A DNA stretch of 64,000 nt from Proteles cristata cristata (GCA_017311185.1 JAESUZ010001073.1:1116001-1180000), one strand, 5' to 3'. Counted from the stretch's first letter, positions 10,505 to 21,814 are shown. The notes: generated by a model not told the origin, from the letters alone. Numbers and translations are program-made.

Positions 10505-11490
10505 AAAAATAAGGGATTATTCAAAAATGTTGAGGAAATTGACCAGTAATTAGGGGGGAAATATTAGAGTATTACCTCACTGCATCTTAAAAAATTATAG
10601 ACAAGCCAAAGGTTTACATGTAAACATTTTTAAACACAAAAGTAATAGAAAATAGGGAGGAAATAAGACAAATAAATAATGTGGAATACAAACAACTGAA
10701 AACATCTTGTGTGGCCAAAAAAAAAAAAATCATATATAAGGTTGAAAAACAAAAGACAGACTGAGGAAAATAACTATAATGTGAGGCAAGGGGTTAATAT
10801 CCATAATATTAAAAGAACTGGCACAAATTAAGAAAAATTAAAACTCCAGGAGGAAAAAAATGGGCAGGGGTGCCTGGGTGGCTCAGTCGGCTAAGCGTCA
10901 GATTTTGGTTCAGGTCATGATCTCCCAGTTTGTGGGTTCAAGCCCCACGACTGGCTCTGTGCTGACAGCTTGGAGCCTGAAGCCTGCTTTGGATTCTGTC
11001 TCTCTCTCTCTCCCTCTCTCTCTCTCTGCCCCTCCCCCCACTCATGCTCTGTCTCTCTCTCTCTCTAAAACATTAATAAAATTTTTTAAGAAATGGGCAA
11101 AAGTGATAAATAGCTTATTAAGATGCAAATGGTCAATACACTTATGGAAAAAAGTTCAGCTTTACTAATATTCAAAAACTAAAACAATTTTGAGATAATT
11201 CACCTATCGGCTTGGCAAAATTTTTTGACAAGAGAGGGTGGACTTTGTTCTTTCTCTGGGCATGTAAAATGTCTCCAGAGGGCAATCTGACAAGAAATAG
11301 TAACACAGAAATAGCGTTGCATTTTACTCCAAGGAGAGAATGACACAGATTTGAAAAGATGTATTCACACTTTGTTTATAGTTTTAAAAAACAGGAAACA
11401 AACTTGGTGTCCCTCAGGAGGGCCTGGTTAAGTAATTATGGAGTACTATACAGCCTTAAAAAAGGAAGGATAGAAATCTAGATCGGTGCA
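10505..11490 (+). mobile_element. Old L1 (L1M/HAL1-like) ORF2-end fragment
   Basis: Follows the L1 ORF2 3' region: gttaatatccataatatt, aaatgggcaaaagtgataa, caaatggtcaatacactta, ttggcaaaattttttgac, gagggcaatctgaca, then ggaaacaaacttggtgtccc and attatggagtactatacag. Indels throughout. A SINE splits it. Confidence 0.75.
10867..11088 (+). mobile_element. SINEC inside old L1
   Basis: Inserted in the aaaatgggca region of the host L1, which appears on both sides (about 10857-10866 and 11090-11099). Long (TC)n middle. Confidence 0.93.
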
Positions 11491-12055
11491 GAAAGATGGC
11501 TTCAGCTATTGATCCTTTGAGGCCTCACCAGTCCTTTGGATCACCCACTGTGCATCCTTAAATGTCCGTGTGGACAAAGCATCCCATTTCCAGACTTAGG
11601 AATTCTCAAATTCCTCATCTACGATGCAATACAGTATCTGACACTCCAGTGTCATCCACGTTCCCAGCTGCAGCAGGTACCAACTGCCCCATCCCTAAGT
11701 TCACTAATGCAGACGCTGCTCTCTCTCTGGCCATGTTCTCTTATCCTCTCAACCAGCCTGTTCAACTCTCCTAGTTTCTCCTTTCGCTTCAGGTTCTCTA
11801 TCCATCCCGCCATTCATCTCAGACTTAATGATTGACCATTTCACACAGTCTCTTGCCAATATTTTAAACTCTTTTGCCTCATTATCTTCATAGCACCTGT
11901 TGCAAAATCTCCCACCCCTCATGGTTTATTTGGATTCTCTGCATTCTTTTTCCATACCCTGGCGACCAAACAATGCTAGAGTATCATATCTGGCAGGTAC
12001 CTACCACCATAAGTTAATAATCGCTAATTTCACCTCCACCCTTATCTTGGGTTCA
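11491..12055. other. Unassigned, pyrimidine-rich
   Basis: C/T-rich sequence that could be a further L2-like remnant, but I cannot align it with confidence. No gene. Confidence 0.4.
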
Positions 12056-12059
12056 GTTC

Positions 12060-12470
12060 CCACAAAGGCAGAGCCTGAGTCAGAGATTGAATACAAATGG
12101 TTTGCCCGGGGAAAATTCCAAGTAGAGGAATGAAGCGGTTAGAGAGAAGAGGGAGGAAAGGGAGAGAGAAACAGGGTGGGGAGAAGGACAACGCAGGAGT
12201 ATGTTGATGAGCAGATTGCCACCGTGGGAAACTGGAGCTCAGTTCCACTGGGACCGCAGAGACTTTATTAGCCAAAGCCACTGAATCGTCCCACCCCATT
12301 CTTCTCTGGCGGTGACTGAGGACTGCTCTCAGGGACGTTAACTCCCCTTCATTCCAAGCTGTCTCATGCACAGGTCACCCAAGCTCCTATGCAGCTAATA
12401 GGCTCCAGGCTTCCGCCAGAAAGCCAAGGGCAGGTTTGCACCAGGAACTGCCAGTGCTCTAGGGACTGGC
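12060..12470. repeat. Diverged dispersed repeat (copy A)
   Basis: Shares wording with 40690-41060: atgagcagattgccaccgtg-ggaaactggag here, agctgatcgccactgtg-ggaaactatag there. Looks like an old mammalian repeat whose family I cannot name. Confidence 0.4.
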
Positions 12471-12985
12471 GAGCCACCTGCAACCGCCTCAGTGTGGCCC
12501 AGCATCCCTTATCATGTTACCCTCCCATCACCCCCCTCTCCTCCCCACAACCATTTCAAAGTCACCCTGATGCTCTTTGCTGTGCCCTCGCTCTCAGCAG
12601 ATGACTTCACCTCCTAGTTTGCGGGAAACAGTGAAGTTCTCTGAAGGGAACGCATCCAGCCTCCACCAACAATTCGAGCATTCCATCTCCATCACACCTC
12701 CTCCTTGGTAGAAGCGCTTCCCTCCCTCTATCTCGGGCCCAGCATCTCTCCCTGTTCTTGACCTCGTCCCTTCTGTCTTTCTGGTGACAAGTCTCTTTGA
12801 TTGCATCCTCTCTCTCCTGCACACCTTCAACTTCTCTGTCTCCCTCGCCTTCTCTCTCTCCCGTCTTAAAACACGCAAGCAAGCTTCCATGGCACTCCCC
12901 TCCCTGCTCCTCCTCTTCCACACCAGATTTATTAAAGAGCATCTTATGCACATGGCCTCAGTCCCTCTCTTCCCATTCACTTCTT

Positions 12986-13209
12986 TTTTGTTTTTAATTT
13001 TTTTTAATGTTTTATTTATTTCTAGGAGAGAGAGACAAGAGACAGCATGAGCAGGGGAGGTCAGAGAAGGAGTCACAGATTGAAACAGGCTCCAGGCTCT
13101 GAGCCGGCAGTCAGCACAGAGCCCGGCGCGGGGCTTCGAATCCACGAACCGCGAGATCATGACCCTAGCGAAAGTCAGACACTCAACCGACTAAGCCACC
13201 CCAGGTGCC
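12986..13209 (-). mobile_element. Young-subtype SINEC with 19-bp TSD
   Basis: Perfect duplication ctcttcccattcacttctt at 12967-12985 and 13210-13228. The complemented markers ctaggagagag and gcgaaagtcaga are present. Confidence 0.95.
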
Positions 13210-13411
13210 CTCTTCCCATTCACTTCTTAGTGCTCAACAATAACTGCTCTCACCATGGTCACAAATAACTTCCTTATGGCAAAAATCAAGGACAGCAGTC
13301 CTCTCTTGCCAGCCTCAGGAGAATTTGATGCTGCAGGATAGTGTCTCCCTTACCTTTCATGACATCAAACTCTTGGCTTCCCTCCTTCCTCTCTGGCCAA
13401 TGCCTTCAGTG

Positions 13412-13590
13412 TCTCTTTGAGAGAAAGAGCAGGTGAGCAGGGGATGGGAAGAGTGGGAGAAGAAAGAATCTCAAAGAGGCTCCACCCCTAGCATGGAGTC
13501 CAACATAGGGCTCCAACCCACAAGCCTGGGATCATGACCTGAGCCAGAGGTAGTCAGACGCTTCGCAGCGGAGCCACCCAGGCACCGCCA
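13412..13590 (-). mobile_element. Older SINEC inside L2
   Basis: Diverged antisense copy (cagcggagccacccaggcac head complement). The tail is short and no clear TSD is visible. Confidence 0.85.
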
Positions 13591-13715
13591 TTTCCTATGT
13601 GATGCTGTTCTCAGCTTGCAACATTCTCCACCAGTAGCCTCATCTACATCCAACTCCCTGTAACTACTGCGGCGGGTGAAGGTCTCCGCATCCACAGAAT
13701 AGCTCAGATTTCTCT

Positions 13716-13850
13716 GCTGGGCTCCAGACCCTAAGTACATTTGCCTAATGCTATACTCAATTCTGTCACTTGGCCAAATCCTTAAGCTTCCCGCCAACCT
13801 TACTTTGTTCCTGGGCATAAAGTGGAAATGAGATGACCACCTCTTACATC
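13716..13850 (+). mobile_element. MIR SINE fragment
   Basis: Matches the MIR core and 3' part: ctgtcacttggccaaatcct, aaagtggaaatgagatgacc, cctcttaca. Very diverged, so the border with L2 is uncertain. Confidence 0.5.
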
Positions 13851-13869
13851 TTCTAAACTGTTTCAAATT

Positions 13870-14185
13870 TTGAAATAGTTATGGATTCAAGTAAGTTGCA
13901 AAGACGGACAGAGGTCCCTGTACCTTCACCCACTGTCCCCCAGGGGTTGCATTTCTGGAAGTGTAGTACAACATTCAAACCAGGGACTGGCACTACAACA
14001 ATATGTGGACTTCTGTGCCCATTTATCACCTGTGGAGGCTTGCAGACCCACCACTGCAGTCAAGATACAGACTATTCCATCGCCACAAAGAGCTCCCTCA
14101 ACTGCATCTCTTTCTATGCGTTTCTTTGCACAGTTTTTATTCTCATCAGAAGGGACATATGTGTTATTTGGTTTGTGTTCTCAGA
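13870..14185 (-). mobile_element. Old L1 (L1M) fragment
   Basis: Resembles the antisense L1M 3' region: aaattttgaaatagttatgg, tgtaccttcacccactgtcc, agtcaagatacagactattc, catcgccacaaagagctccc. Orientation assigned from that memory. Confidence 0.5.
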
Positions 14186-14880
14186 ATTTCACATGGTGCC
14201 TAGCTGTTAGAAGTCACTGTTAACGTTTATGAAAGCAAGGAGAAAAGAGGAATTCCACCCATGGAAGCCAGGGGTCATCAACCTCGGATCCAGGTCAGGT
14301 CACACCAATGGCCAGGGATCAAAGGACGAAAGGCCTCCTTCCTGGATTTACCTCGTGCAGAAGAATGAGATGTTGCCAAATGCAAGAAGAATCAGAGGAA
14401 AGGCTTGCCTCACGGTAATTCATCAATAAAATAAAGTAAAAAAAAATAAAAGTCATCACAGCCACTTTCTGTAGCGGAGGAAGGGCTTCCTCAGTCCAGT
14501 ACCTTTTTTAGAATCTCACATCACACCACATGACCCAGTTACCCATTCCACCTATCTGGTGCCTGCCCTGCTCTGCCTCACATCATGGGCACGCCCTGTG
14601 CCCTTTTAAAAAAACAGGGAGACAGCCCTGACCTCAGCTTGTCTGCTACTTGGCTGATGGGTGGGGGCAACATTTGTCACAAGGCTCAAGGAAAGTGGTA
14701 AATCCCAGGATGAGCTCACAATTCTGCTTATTGGGATTGCTCTGATAGATAAGGGAAGGTTTCTGTTTGCTCAGTAATTATATATTAACAAAGAGGAGAA
14801 CTCTGATGCTGGGAAGAAAAGTGAGCATGGAAGAAAATAGGTAAATTGCACAATTACATGTGCACTCATGGATACACGAC
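14186..14880. other. Unassigned unique sequence
   Basis: No repeat, gene or RNA recognised before the (TG)n array. Confidence 0.5.
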
Positions 14881-14884
14881 CCAC

Positions 14885-14888
<4 letters not shown>

Positions 14889-14927
<39 letters not shown>
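14889..14927. repeat. (TG)n microsatellite
   Basis: About 19 uninterrupted TG units. Confidence 0.97.
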
Positions 14928-14929
<2 letters not shown>

Positions 14930-15439
14930 ATTGCCACATTACTATTCCTATTAGTAGGAGAAATAAAGGAGCTCTTATCCAACAATGACTACATATTACA
15001 ACAGATCAGAGCAAAAGTAAAATCTATAATTCCCTTAAATAGCATGGTTAAAGTCTCAAAGGAAACCCTAGCTTGGAATCTTTGCGTCAGCAATGAGCAA
15101 TTTGTGTTGTCTAGTCTGCAAGTCTCGAGGCAATTATTTGATTCCCAAGCTTTAAACTCATTATCAGTTGAAGTTTATAAACTTAGTGCATAATTTGTGA
15201 GCTGACGTCATGCTTCCAGCAGCTTGGTTTGGAAATGGTCCAGATGAGATTCGTGCTCAGTGGTGGAACTGAGGAGGTGTGGAAAGAGGCAATATCTGGG
15301 CTCCTCATTTGGGAAACTGGGGGGTTGGAAGTGCTGCGTATCTTGTACATCGTCTAGAGGATACAGCTGATCTCTCACATCAGTGTGTTTGATATTAAAG
15401 ATCTACATTACAGAGAGCACACACACAGAATGGACGTGA
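14928..15439. other. Unassigned unique sequence with a CRE motif
   Basis: No repeat consensus recognised over about 500 bases. Contains the palindrome TGACGTCA (see 15203-15210). Confidence 0.45.
15203..15210. promoter_or_regulatory. Consensus CRE palindrome TGACGTCA
   Basis: Exact full CREB/ATF site in non-repeat sequence. An 8-mer occurs by chance roughly once per 65 kb, less often for CpG-containing words in mammals, so this is suggestive only. Confidence 0.25.
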
Positions 15440-15519
15440 TTAAAAAGACAGGGATCTTTGTTTTGTTCACTGGTATTTCCTCAGTGTTTAGAATAATGCC
15501 TGGCGCATGGTGGCTCTCA
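15440..15519 (+). mobile_element. L2 3'-end fragment
   Basis: Matches the L2 terminal block: gacagggatctttgttttgt, cactggtatttcctcagtg, gaataatgcctggcgcatgg. Confidence 0.55.
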
Positions 15520-15536
15520 GAAAATTTTGAGTGAAT

Positions 15537-16306
15537 CAAAACCACAATGAGATACCACCTGACACCAGCCCAGTGGCTAAAATTAACAACTCGGAAACAA
15601 CAGGCGTTGGCAAGGATGTGGAGAAAGGGGAACCTATTGCACTATTGGTGAGAATGCAAACTGGTGCAGCCACTCTGAAAAACACTGTGGACATTCCTCA
15701 AAAATTAAAAATAGGATGACCATATGACCCAACAATTGCACTACTAGGAATTGATCAAAGGATAAAAAAATGCTGATTCAAAGGCCACATGCACCCCAAC
15801 ATCTATAGCAGTGCTATCAACAACAACCAAAGTATGGAAAGAACCCAAAATGTCCATCACTATTAATCCATGGATGGATTAAGAAGATGTGGTATAATAT
15901 ATGTACAATGGAATACTACTCAGAGATGAAAACGAACGAAATCTTGCCATCTGCAACAATGGGGATGGCACTGGAGAATGATATGCTAAGTGAAATAAGC
16001 CAGTCGGAGAAGACAGATACCGTATGTTTTCACTCATGTGTGGAATTTGAGAAACTTGACAGATGAACGTGAAAGGGGAAGGAAAAGAAAGTAAGATAAA
16101 AACACAGAGAGGGAGGCAAACCATAAGGAGTCTCTTAAATGCAGAAAACCAGAAGATTGATGGGAGTGGGAAATATGGGTGATGGGCATTAAGGAGGGCA
16201 CTTGCTGGGATGAGCATTGGGTGTTACATGTAAGTGAGGAATCATTGGGCTCTACTTCGGAAACCAAGACCACACTTTATGTTAACTAATTTGAGAAAAG
16301 AAAAAA
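15537..16306 (+). mobile_element. 5'-truncated carnivore L1
   Basis: Starts abruptly in the ORF2 C-terminal region (caaaaccacaatgagatacc) and continues through aatgcaaactggtgcagcca, gatgtggtataatatatgta, aatactactcagagatg and the carnivore 3' UTR (gagggcacttgctgggatga). The ORF2 frame is broken. An A-rich end lies at about 16294-16306, followed by extra sequence (next entry). Flanked by gaaaattttgagtgaat (15520-15536) and a similar block at 16391-16408. Confidence 0.88.
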
Positions 16307-16390
16307 GGTAAGACATTTTGATCGTGGACTTCCAGACTCAAAGAATGGGGCAAAAATAAAATTCTGTTGTTTAAGCCAAAAGAAAAAAAA
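16307..16390 (+). mobile_element. Possible L1 3' transduction carrying an MLT1 tail
   Basis: About 75 bases between the L1's own A-rich end and a second A-rich run (16378-16390). They contain MLT1-like sequence (gatcgtggacttccagact, ctgttgtttaagcca) and an AATAAA at 16355-16360, about 18 bases before the second A tract. The block lies inside the putative TSD, so it probably arrived with the L1. Confidence 0.5.
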
Positions 16391-16408
16391 GAAAATTTTT
16401 GATGAATA

Positions 16409-18440
16409 GTCCATTTTTATACTGTGCTTGCACAAGGGAGAAAGAAGAAATCAACAAATCAATAGTTATTAAATTGCCAGCAAACCTAGGGCACTTTGGG
16501 TAACAATGTTACAACTCAGCCACAAAACCTATTGGATCACAGCAAAATGAAACACAGGGGAGGGAGAAACCAGGAGTCAGAAGACTAAGGACAGAGGGGA
16601 CAAGCAAACCAGCTGTGGACACTATCCATGGTCCAGGGCCAGTTTGGGTTTGGGTTGGGTTGGTTGACTGGCCTAGTCTAGAGGCGGGGGACATGGCAGT
16701 GAGGGTCCAAGTGACAGATTAGGTTCAAAGTCAGGTGGATAGAGAGTGATCTGATCCCAGCAAAGCGCAGTCAGAGGCTGAACCACGGCTGAGGCTGAGA
16801 AAGATTTGGTCGTATAGGGAGGGGCCTGGCAATACCTAAGCGGGGTGGTAGGGTCAAAGAACCAAAGGACAGGACAGTGGACTTGAGATCAAAGCCTAGG
16901 CTTACAGGACTGACACGGCAGATGGCTGGGGAAGGCTGTGAACTGGTAGATCTGCATTGATGCCCAAAGCATCCACTCCACCTTCCTAGGTCCTCAGGCA
17001 AGAGTTCGCCAGCTGACGGGCAAAGGCTCATAGGTGAGATTGAACCAGCAAGGGAATCAGAGCAGCTCCCTCACCACGTGCTCCCCTGGCCTCCTTAAGA
17101 TGCTTCTGGGTAACACTCATCAAGCTTGCAATGGCTTCAAGACTTTGTTCATTGCTGGTATTGGAGATTGTTGTCATGTTGATGATCACTTTATCCCTGG
17201 CACCAATACTTGGCATTTGGTAGGCACCTACTATGAATAAAAGGAAGAACCAGGGCCTCCCTATGAAAGAGGCTTAGGAAAGCTGAGATGGATTCTGCAA
17301 CTGACCAGACTTATACCCCAAAAGTAACCACACACACACGCCCCCCCCAATCTGCCTCTTATTTCCTTGCATCAGCTGGGGCTGGCACTGAGGAGAGGAA
17401 GACCAGAGTCATGACCCACCTTGCAAAGCACAGCTCAGCATGGTGGCTCCACCACGCGGCCACCTTTTTCCCGAGCAGCCCCAGATTTTCCGTGGCACGT
17501 ACACGTTACTATTTGAATAGTGTATTTTCATGCCTGTGTTCTCTTCCACATTGAAGGAGAGAGCTAGTGAGACAGTATGAGGCTCAAGGAGAGGAAAGAT
17601 GAGGAAGAGACAGGAAAGAGAGAACGGAAAGGACGGAAAGTAGAACAACCCATTACAACTCGCACCGGGCCTGGATCTGGGTGGCTGACTGGTCCACTGT
17701 GTAGTTGCTGCTCCCATCCTGCCCTCTCCTGACCTCCACTCTCCCACAGCGCTGCAGCAAACCACGGCCTCTTGAGAGCCATTCCAGCGACGGGGGGAGC
17801 CCTGCCCGCCGCATGCCAGCACGGCAGCTACTCTGCTCTGACCTTCACGGCCGTACCATGCACATTCAAGTTCAGCTCTGTCATGGTTGCTTACCTCTCA
17901 GGGCTGTTTTCCTTGTAACATGATCATCCCAACCGGTGGCACGGGGCTGGACGCTCTTACACTTGACCGTACCTCTGAGGCCAGAGCTTTTAGCTAAAAA
18001 GACAGATGGTGGCCAGACAGACAGACTCCCTGTGTGTATGTGCTCATTTCTAAATGAATATGAAAAATGCCGTAAATATAATTCCAAAAGGACAAAATCC
18101 TATCCAATAGGAAGCTGTAAATGGCTCTAAAGAACACCAAAGAATGTAAAGTGTTTGCGGGGAAGCCAATAGATGATATCATCGGCTCCAAAAGGACTTG
18201 GTGTCTGAAGAAAAATAAGCTGGCCCATGAGGCGAACAGATGATGGGAATGTACCTGGAATGGGTGGTTCTTTGCCCCATATTTGTGCAGCAAATAGGAA
18301 TGAAGGGTCTCAAGCATAATTCTAAGATAGCGGGGGTGGGGGGAACAAACCCAAACAAAACCCAAATGGTTTGTTACTAGAAGTAATTTCCAAAAAGAGA
18401 GGATCTAGAATACACGGCAAAGGCCAAAACTATCATTATG
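16409..18440. other. Large unassigned unique stretch
   Basis: About 2 kb with almost no recognisable repeat. At 17185-17235 a short block (atccctggcaccaatacttg, ggtaggcacctactatgaat) resembles an L2 3' end. At 17335-17350 there is a small CA/poly-C run, and at 17560-17640 purine-rich sequence. Several open frames of 60-137 codons overlap on both strands with no domain. No gene is called. Confidence 0.45.
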
Positions 18441-18447
18441 TCATTCA

Positions 18448-18541
18448 GGGGTGCCTGGCTGGCTCCATTGGTAGAGAGTGCAGCTCTTGATCTTGAGCCG
18501 GTTGGAGCCCCACTTTGGATGCAAGGATTACTCAAAAAAAT
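18448..18541 (+). mobile_element. Old, short SINEC
   Basis: Head ggggtgcctggctggctcca, body gttggagccccactttggat, A-run end. Flanks share atcattca (about 18438-18447 and 18556-18563). Confidence 0.8.
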
Positions 18542-18545
18542 TCAT

Positions 18546-19190
18546 AAAGCAGTATATCATTCAAACAGAGAAAGAAACGGATTTTGGCTTTTCCTCGTAA
18601 CGACTATTCCCAGTTATGGTAGTGTTCATTGGAGCCCAAATGGGAAGAAAGCAGAGCTTCTGGCAGGTTTTGCTCAGAGATACAGGGGGTCTTGGAGTCA
18701 AGCCCGAGGATCTGTTACCAGGCGACTCTTCCAGGAAGTAGAATGCTAGGTTGAGGCTTAGGAACAGGACAGGACAGGCAAGGTACCAATGGGGTAAAAT
18801 ACATTTTAAGAATCTCGTAAAGATAGTAATTGCCTTCATGGCATATTTTATTGGTTTAGGGCCATGCTGTCTTTTTGAATGACAAAGGTAACCCAAAACA
18901 GGAATATCTAACTACTGTGCCAAGGGGGTAGGAACACACTCCTCATAGTGCTGAACAGTACAAATGCGAAATACAGTCCACTGGGGGAACCTTACAAGCA
19001 TAGACGTAGCAGAGAGCAGAGTTCATACAATCCCGAGTTCTCTTCCCCCAGGAAAGCATACTTTGGCTGAGAATAGACAGACCTAGTCGCGAGAGGAACT
19101 GCTACACAATTCTCTGCATACTTACAGAAAAGGGTAACTGTGTAATCATGGAACCTCCCAGATCAAGTTGTTATGAAGGAGAGCTGTCCC
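18546..19190. other. Unassigned unique sequence
   Basis: No repeat or coding signal recognised. Confidence 0.5.
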
Positions 19191-19194
19191 TTGA

Positions 19195-19318
19195 CTCTAA
19201 AGGAAAAAATAATAGTACCTGTCTCATAAAGCTATTAGGAGGATTAAGGTAGTCAACACATATAAAGCATACAGAAGGCTGTCTAACACAAAGGAAGCAT
19301 TTAAAACAATTTTATTAG
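19195..19318 (+). mobile_element. MIR 3' half
   Basis: aataatagtacctgtctcat, aaagctattaggaggattaa, aaagcatacagaaggctgtc follow the MIR consensus. Confidence 0.7.
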
Positions 19319-19514
19319 GGGTACCTGGGGGGCTCAGTCGGTTAAGCATCTGATATAAGCTCGGGTAATGACCTGACGGTTTGGGGGCTTGAGCCCTGCA
19401 TTGGGCTCTGCACAGATAGCTCAGAGACAGGAGCCTGCTTCGGATTCTGTGTCTCGCTTTCTCTGCCTCTCCACTACTTGCACTTTGTCTCTCAAAAGTA
19501 AATAAAAACTTTTT
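19319..19514 (+). mobile_element. SINEC, host of the next SINE
   Basis: Diverged copy (ggggtacctggggggctcag). Its tail agtaaataaaaactttttgg is duplicated after the following element. Outer flanks aaaacaattttatta (about 19302) and acattttattaaaaa (about 19784) fit its own decayed TSD. Confidence 0.9.
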
Positions 19515-19734
19515 GGGGCACCTGGGTGGCTCAGTCGGTTAAGTGGTCCGACTTCGGCTCAGGTCATGATCTCAAGCCGTTCGTGGGTTCGAGCCCCGCG
19601 TCAGGCTCTGTGCTGACAGCTCAGAGCCTGGAGCCTGTTTCGGATTCTGTGTCTCCCTCTCCCTCTGACCCTCCCCTGCTCACTCTCTCTCTCTCTCTCT
19701 CTCAGAAATAAATAAAACATTAAAAAAATTTTTT
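19515..19734 (+). mobile_element. SINEC inserted in the tail of 19319-19514
   Basis: TSD agtaaataaaaacttttt (19497-19514) / agtaaataaaaacgttttt (19735-19753). Head ggggcacctgggtggctcag is intact. Confidence 0.93.
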
Positions 19735-19799
19735 AAGTAAATAAAAACGTTTTTAAATTTTTATCAAAAAATAAAATAAAATACATTTTATTAAAAAGC

Positions 19800-20576
19800 A
19801 TGCATCAAGTGCCAGCTATAAATCATGTGTTGATTTAGGTGCTGAAAACACAATGGTGAACTTGGAGCTTCTATTCTAGTGGGTGTGGCAGATAATAAAC
19901 CAATACACAACACAGTATAAAAAGCAATGCCATATAATACCAAGTACTCTAAAGAAAATAAAGTTCTGAAAGTGCTCTTTCACATAGGGTGCGTGATATT
20001 TGACCAAGATCTGAATGGAGTAAGGCTACAACTCATGAGGCTACCTGGGAGCAAAGGGTATTCTAAACAAAAAGAAACGGTACATACAAAGGTCCTGAGG
20101 TAGAAACATGCTTGGAGTATTCCCAAGACATAAAGAAGACCAGTGTGGCTCAAGAGGTGTTAAGGGAAAAGGGGAAATGAGATCAGAAAAGTAGGCAGAT
20201 CACACAGGACCCTACAGGCGAGGACAAAAACTTTGGGTTTTATTTAAGAATAGTGGTAAGCCATTGAGGAAGGTTGAACCATAAAGTGACATTATCTGAC
20301 TTATGTTGTAGGATTGTGAGTGTAAGAAACGGACCAGGGAGGTTCGTTCGATGGCGATGCTTCCGGTACGAGAAGACCTGCTGGTGTAGTAGAGGCAGCA
20401 AGGAGAAGTCAGATTGGAACAAAGAAGTTATAAGTTCAAAGTCTTGGTGTCAGAGTGGACACAAGGTGTGAGAGAGCATGGAATCATTGAAGCGTTGGTT
20501 CTGAGCAGCTTATAAGGAAGACTGTCACCATTCATTGAGAGATGCCATTGGAGTGAGGGGTATTCACATGTTTGGT
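19800..20576 (-). mobile_element. L2 LINE 3' region, antisense, long
   Basis: Complement of the L2 3' end in order: aaacacaatggtgaacttgg, ctattctagtgggtgtggca, gtgatatttgaccaagatct, caaaggtcctgaggtagaaa, accagtgtggctcaagaggt, aagtgacattatctgactta. Near-continuous over more than 700 bases, the longest L2 piece here. Confidence 0.7.
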
Positions 20577-20593
20577 CTTGGACATGTTAATTT

Positions 20594-20793
20594 ATTTTCA
20601 TGTTTATTTATTTTTTGAAAGACAGAGAGTGGGGGTGGGAGGGGCAGAGAGAGAAGGAGACACAGAATCCAAAACAGGCTCCAGACTCTGAGCTGTCAGC
20701 ACAGAGCCCGATGCGGGGCTCGAACTCACAGATCGTGAGATCATGACCTGAACCGAAGTTGGACACTCAATTGACTGAGCCACCCAGGCGCTG
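20594..20793 (-). mobile_element. SINEC with 17-bp TSD
   Basis: Identical cttggacatgttaattt at 20577-20593 and 20794-20810. Confidence 0.95.
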
Positions 20794-20826
20794 CTTGGAC
20801 ATGTTAATTTTAAAAGACAAATCAGA

Positions 20827-21044
20827 TGGGGCACTCGGGTGGCTTAGTCGGTTAAGCGTCCGACTTTCGTTCGGGTCATGATCTCGCGGTTCGTGGGTTC
20901 GAGCCCCGCGTCGGGCTCTGTGCTGACTGCCAGCTCAGAGCCTGGAGCCTGTTTCAGTCTGTGACTCCCTCTCTCTCTGACCCTCCCCTGCTCACGCTGT
21001 CTCTCTCTCTCTCCTAGAAATAAATAAAACATTAAAAAAAAAAA
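20827..21044 (+). mobile_element. Young-subtype SINEC with 15-bp TSD
   Basis: aaaagacaaatcaga at 20812-20826 and 21045-21059. Carries tttcgttcgggtc, a variant of the young marker. Confidence 0.95.
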
Positions 21045-21059
21045 AAAAGACAAATCAGA

Positions 21060-21455
21060 CACCCAAATCCAGCAGGCAGTAGCAATGAGATTTATAGAAC
21101 AGTACTCAAAACCGCAGCAAGCATTACCAAAACAGGTTTGAGGGACTGTACAGGGAGAGAAGTGGGACAGAAGAACGGGAGCCAGAGGGAAGCACTGAAG
21201 GAAAAATGGCAGCACTGTGGCTCACTATGTGTGGAATGTTCTAGAATGGGGTGGGGGATGGCCCTAGCAAGGGGGCAAAGGTAGCACATAAGCAGGTAGG
21301 AGAAGGGGGTTTCTCAACTGGACCCAAATACCACCAGCATCTCACTTGTGTTTCCCTTGTCTGTAGATTCCGAGGTCAAGAGGGTGAGGCAAAGATCAGC
21401 CACTGAATATTTCTAAGCCTCCTTTTATCTGTAAAGTAAGGAGGATGGACTAGTG
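21060..21455. other. Unassigned sequence
   Basis: May contain more of the antisense L2 but no landmark is clear. No gene. Confidence 0.4.
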
Positions 21456-21459
21456 TTTT

Positions 21460-21695
21460 TCTGTATGCCCAGCACCATACTAAGCACTTTGCAAGCACTG
21501 TCCCGTTGAACCTTCACAATAACTCTGGGAGGCAGATGTCACAGTACAGGTGAGGAATTGAGATCTAGAGAGGTCAAGGAACTTTCTCGTGGTCACACAG
21601 CTTGTAAGTGGTTAAGGGACAGGGACCAGGATTAAATCCAGACAGGATGACCCTAGAGCCTACTAAATTGTTCTACTTCCAGCTCTCATGCCCTG
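21460..21695 (-). mobile_element. MIR, nearly full length, antisense
   Basis: gcaccatactaagcactttg, cacaataactctgggaggca, gtcacacagcttgtaagtgg, gaccaggattaaatccagac are the complement of the MIR consensus from 3' end to tRNA-like head. Confidence 0.8.
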
Positions 21696-21753
21696 TAACT
21701 GTGGGGAAAAAATGCTACCTCGTATGTGCTTTAAAATATTATAAAGCACTCTT

Positions 21754-21814
21754 TTTAAAGTTTATTTATTTATTTTGAGAAAGAGAGTGCAAACAGGGGA
21801 GGGTCAGAGAGAGC

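Larger units (their letters stand above)
12480..13715 (+). mobile_element. L2 LINE, reverse-transcriptase region
   Basis: Sense-strand L2 landmarks in the right order: ctcagcagatgacttcacct, a C/T-rich coding stretch, then ctctcaccatggtcacaaat followed by cctttcatgacatcaaactc. These correspond to the CR1/L2 RT block around the AFDTVDH motif in intact elements; here the frame is destroyed. Two antisense SINEs (12986-13209 and 13412-13590) interrupt it. Confidence 0.65.

Noticed and set aside
12594..13160. 188-codon open frame on -
   Set aside because: Antisense to L2 and read through from a SINE; no independent support.
13471..13866. 131-codon frame on - with mixed composition
   Set aside because: Spans an antisense SINE and MIR/L2 remnants.
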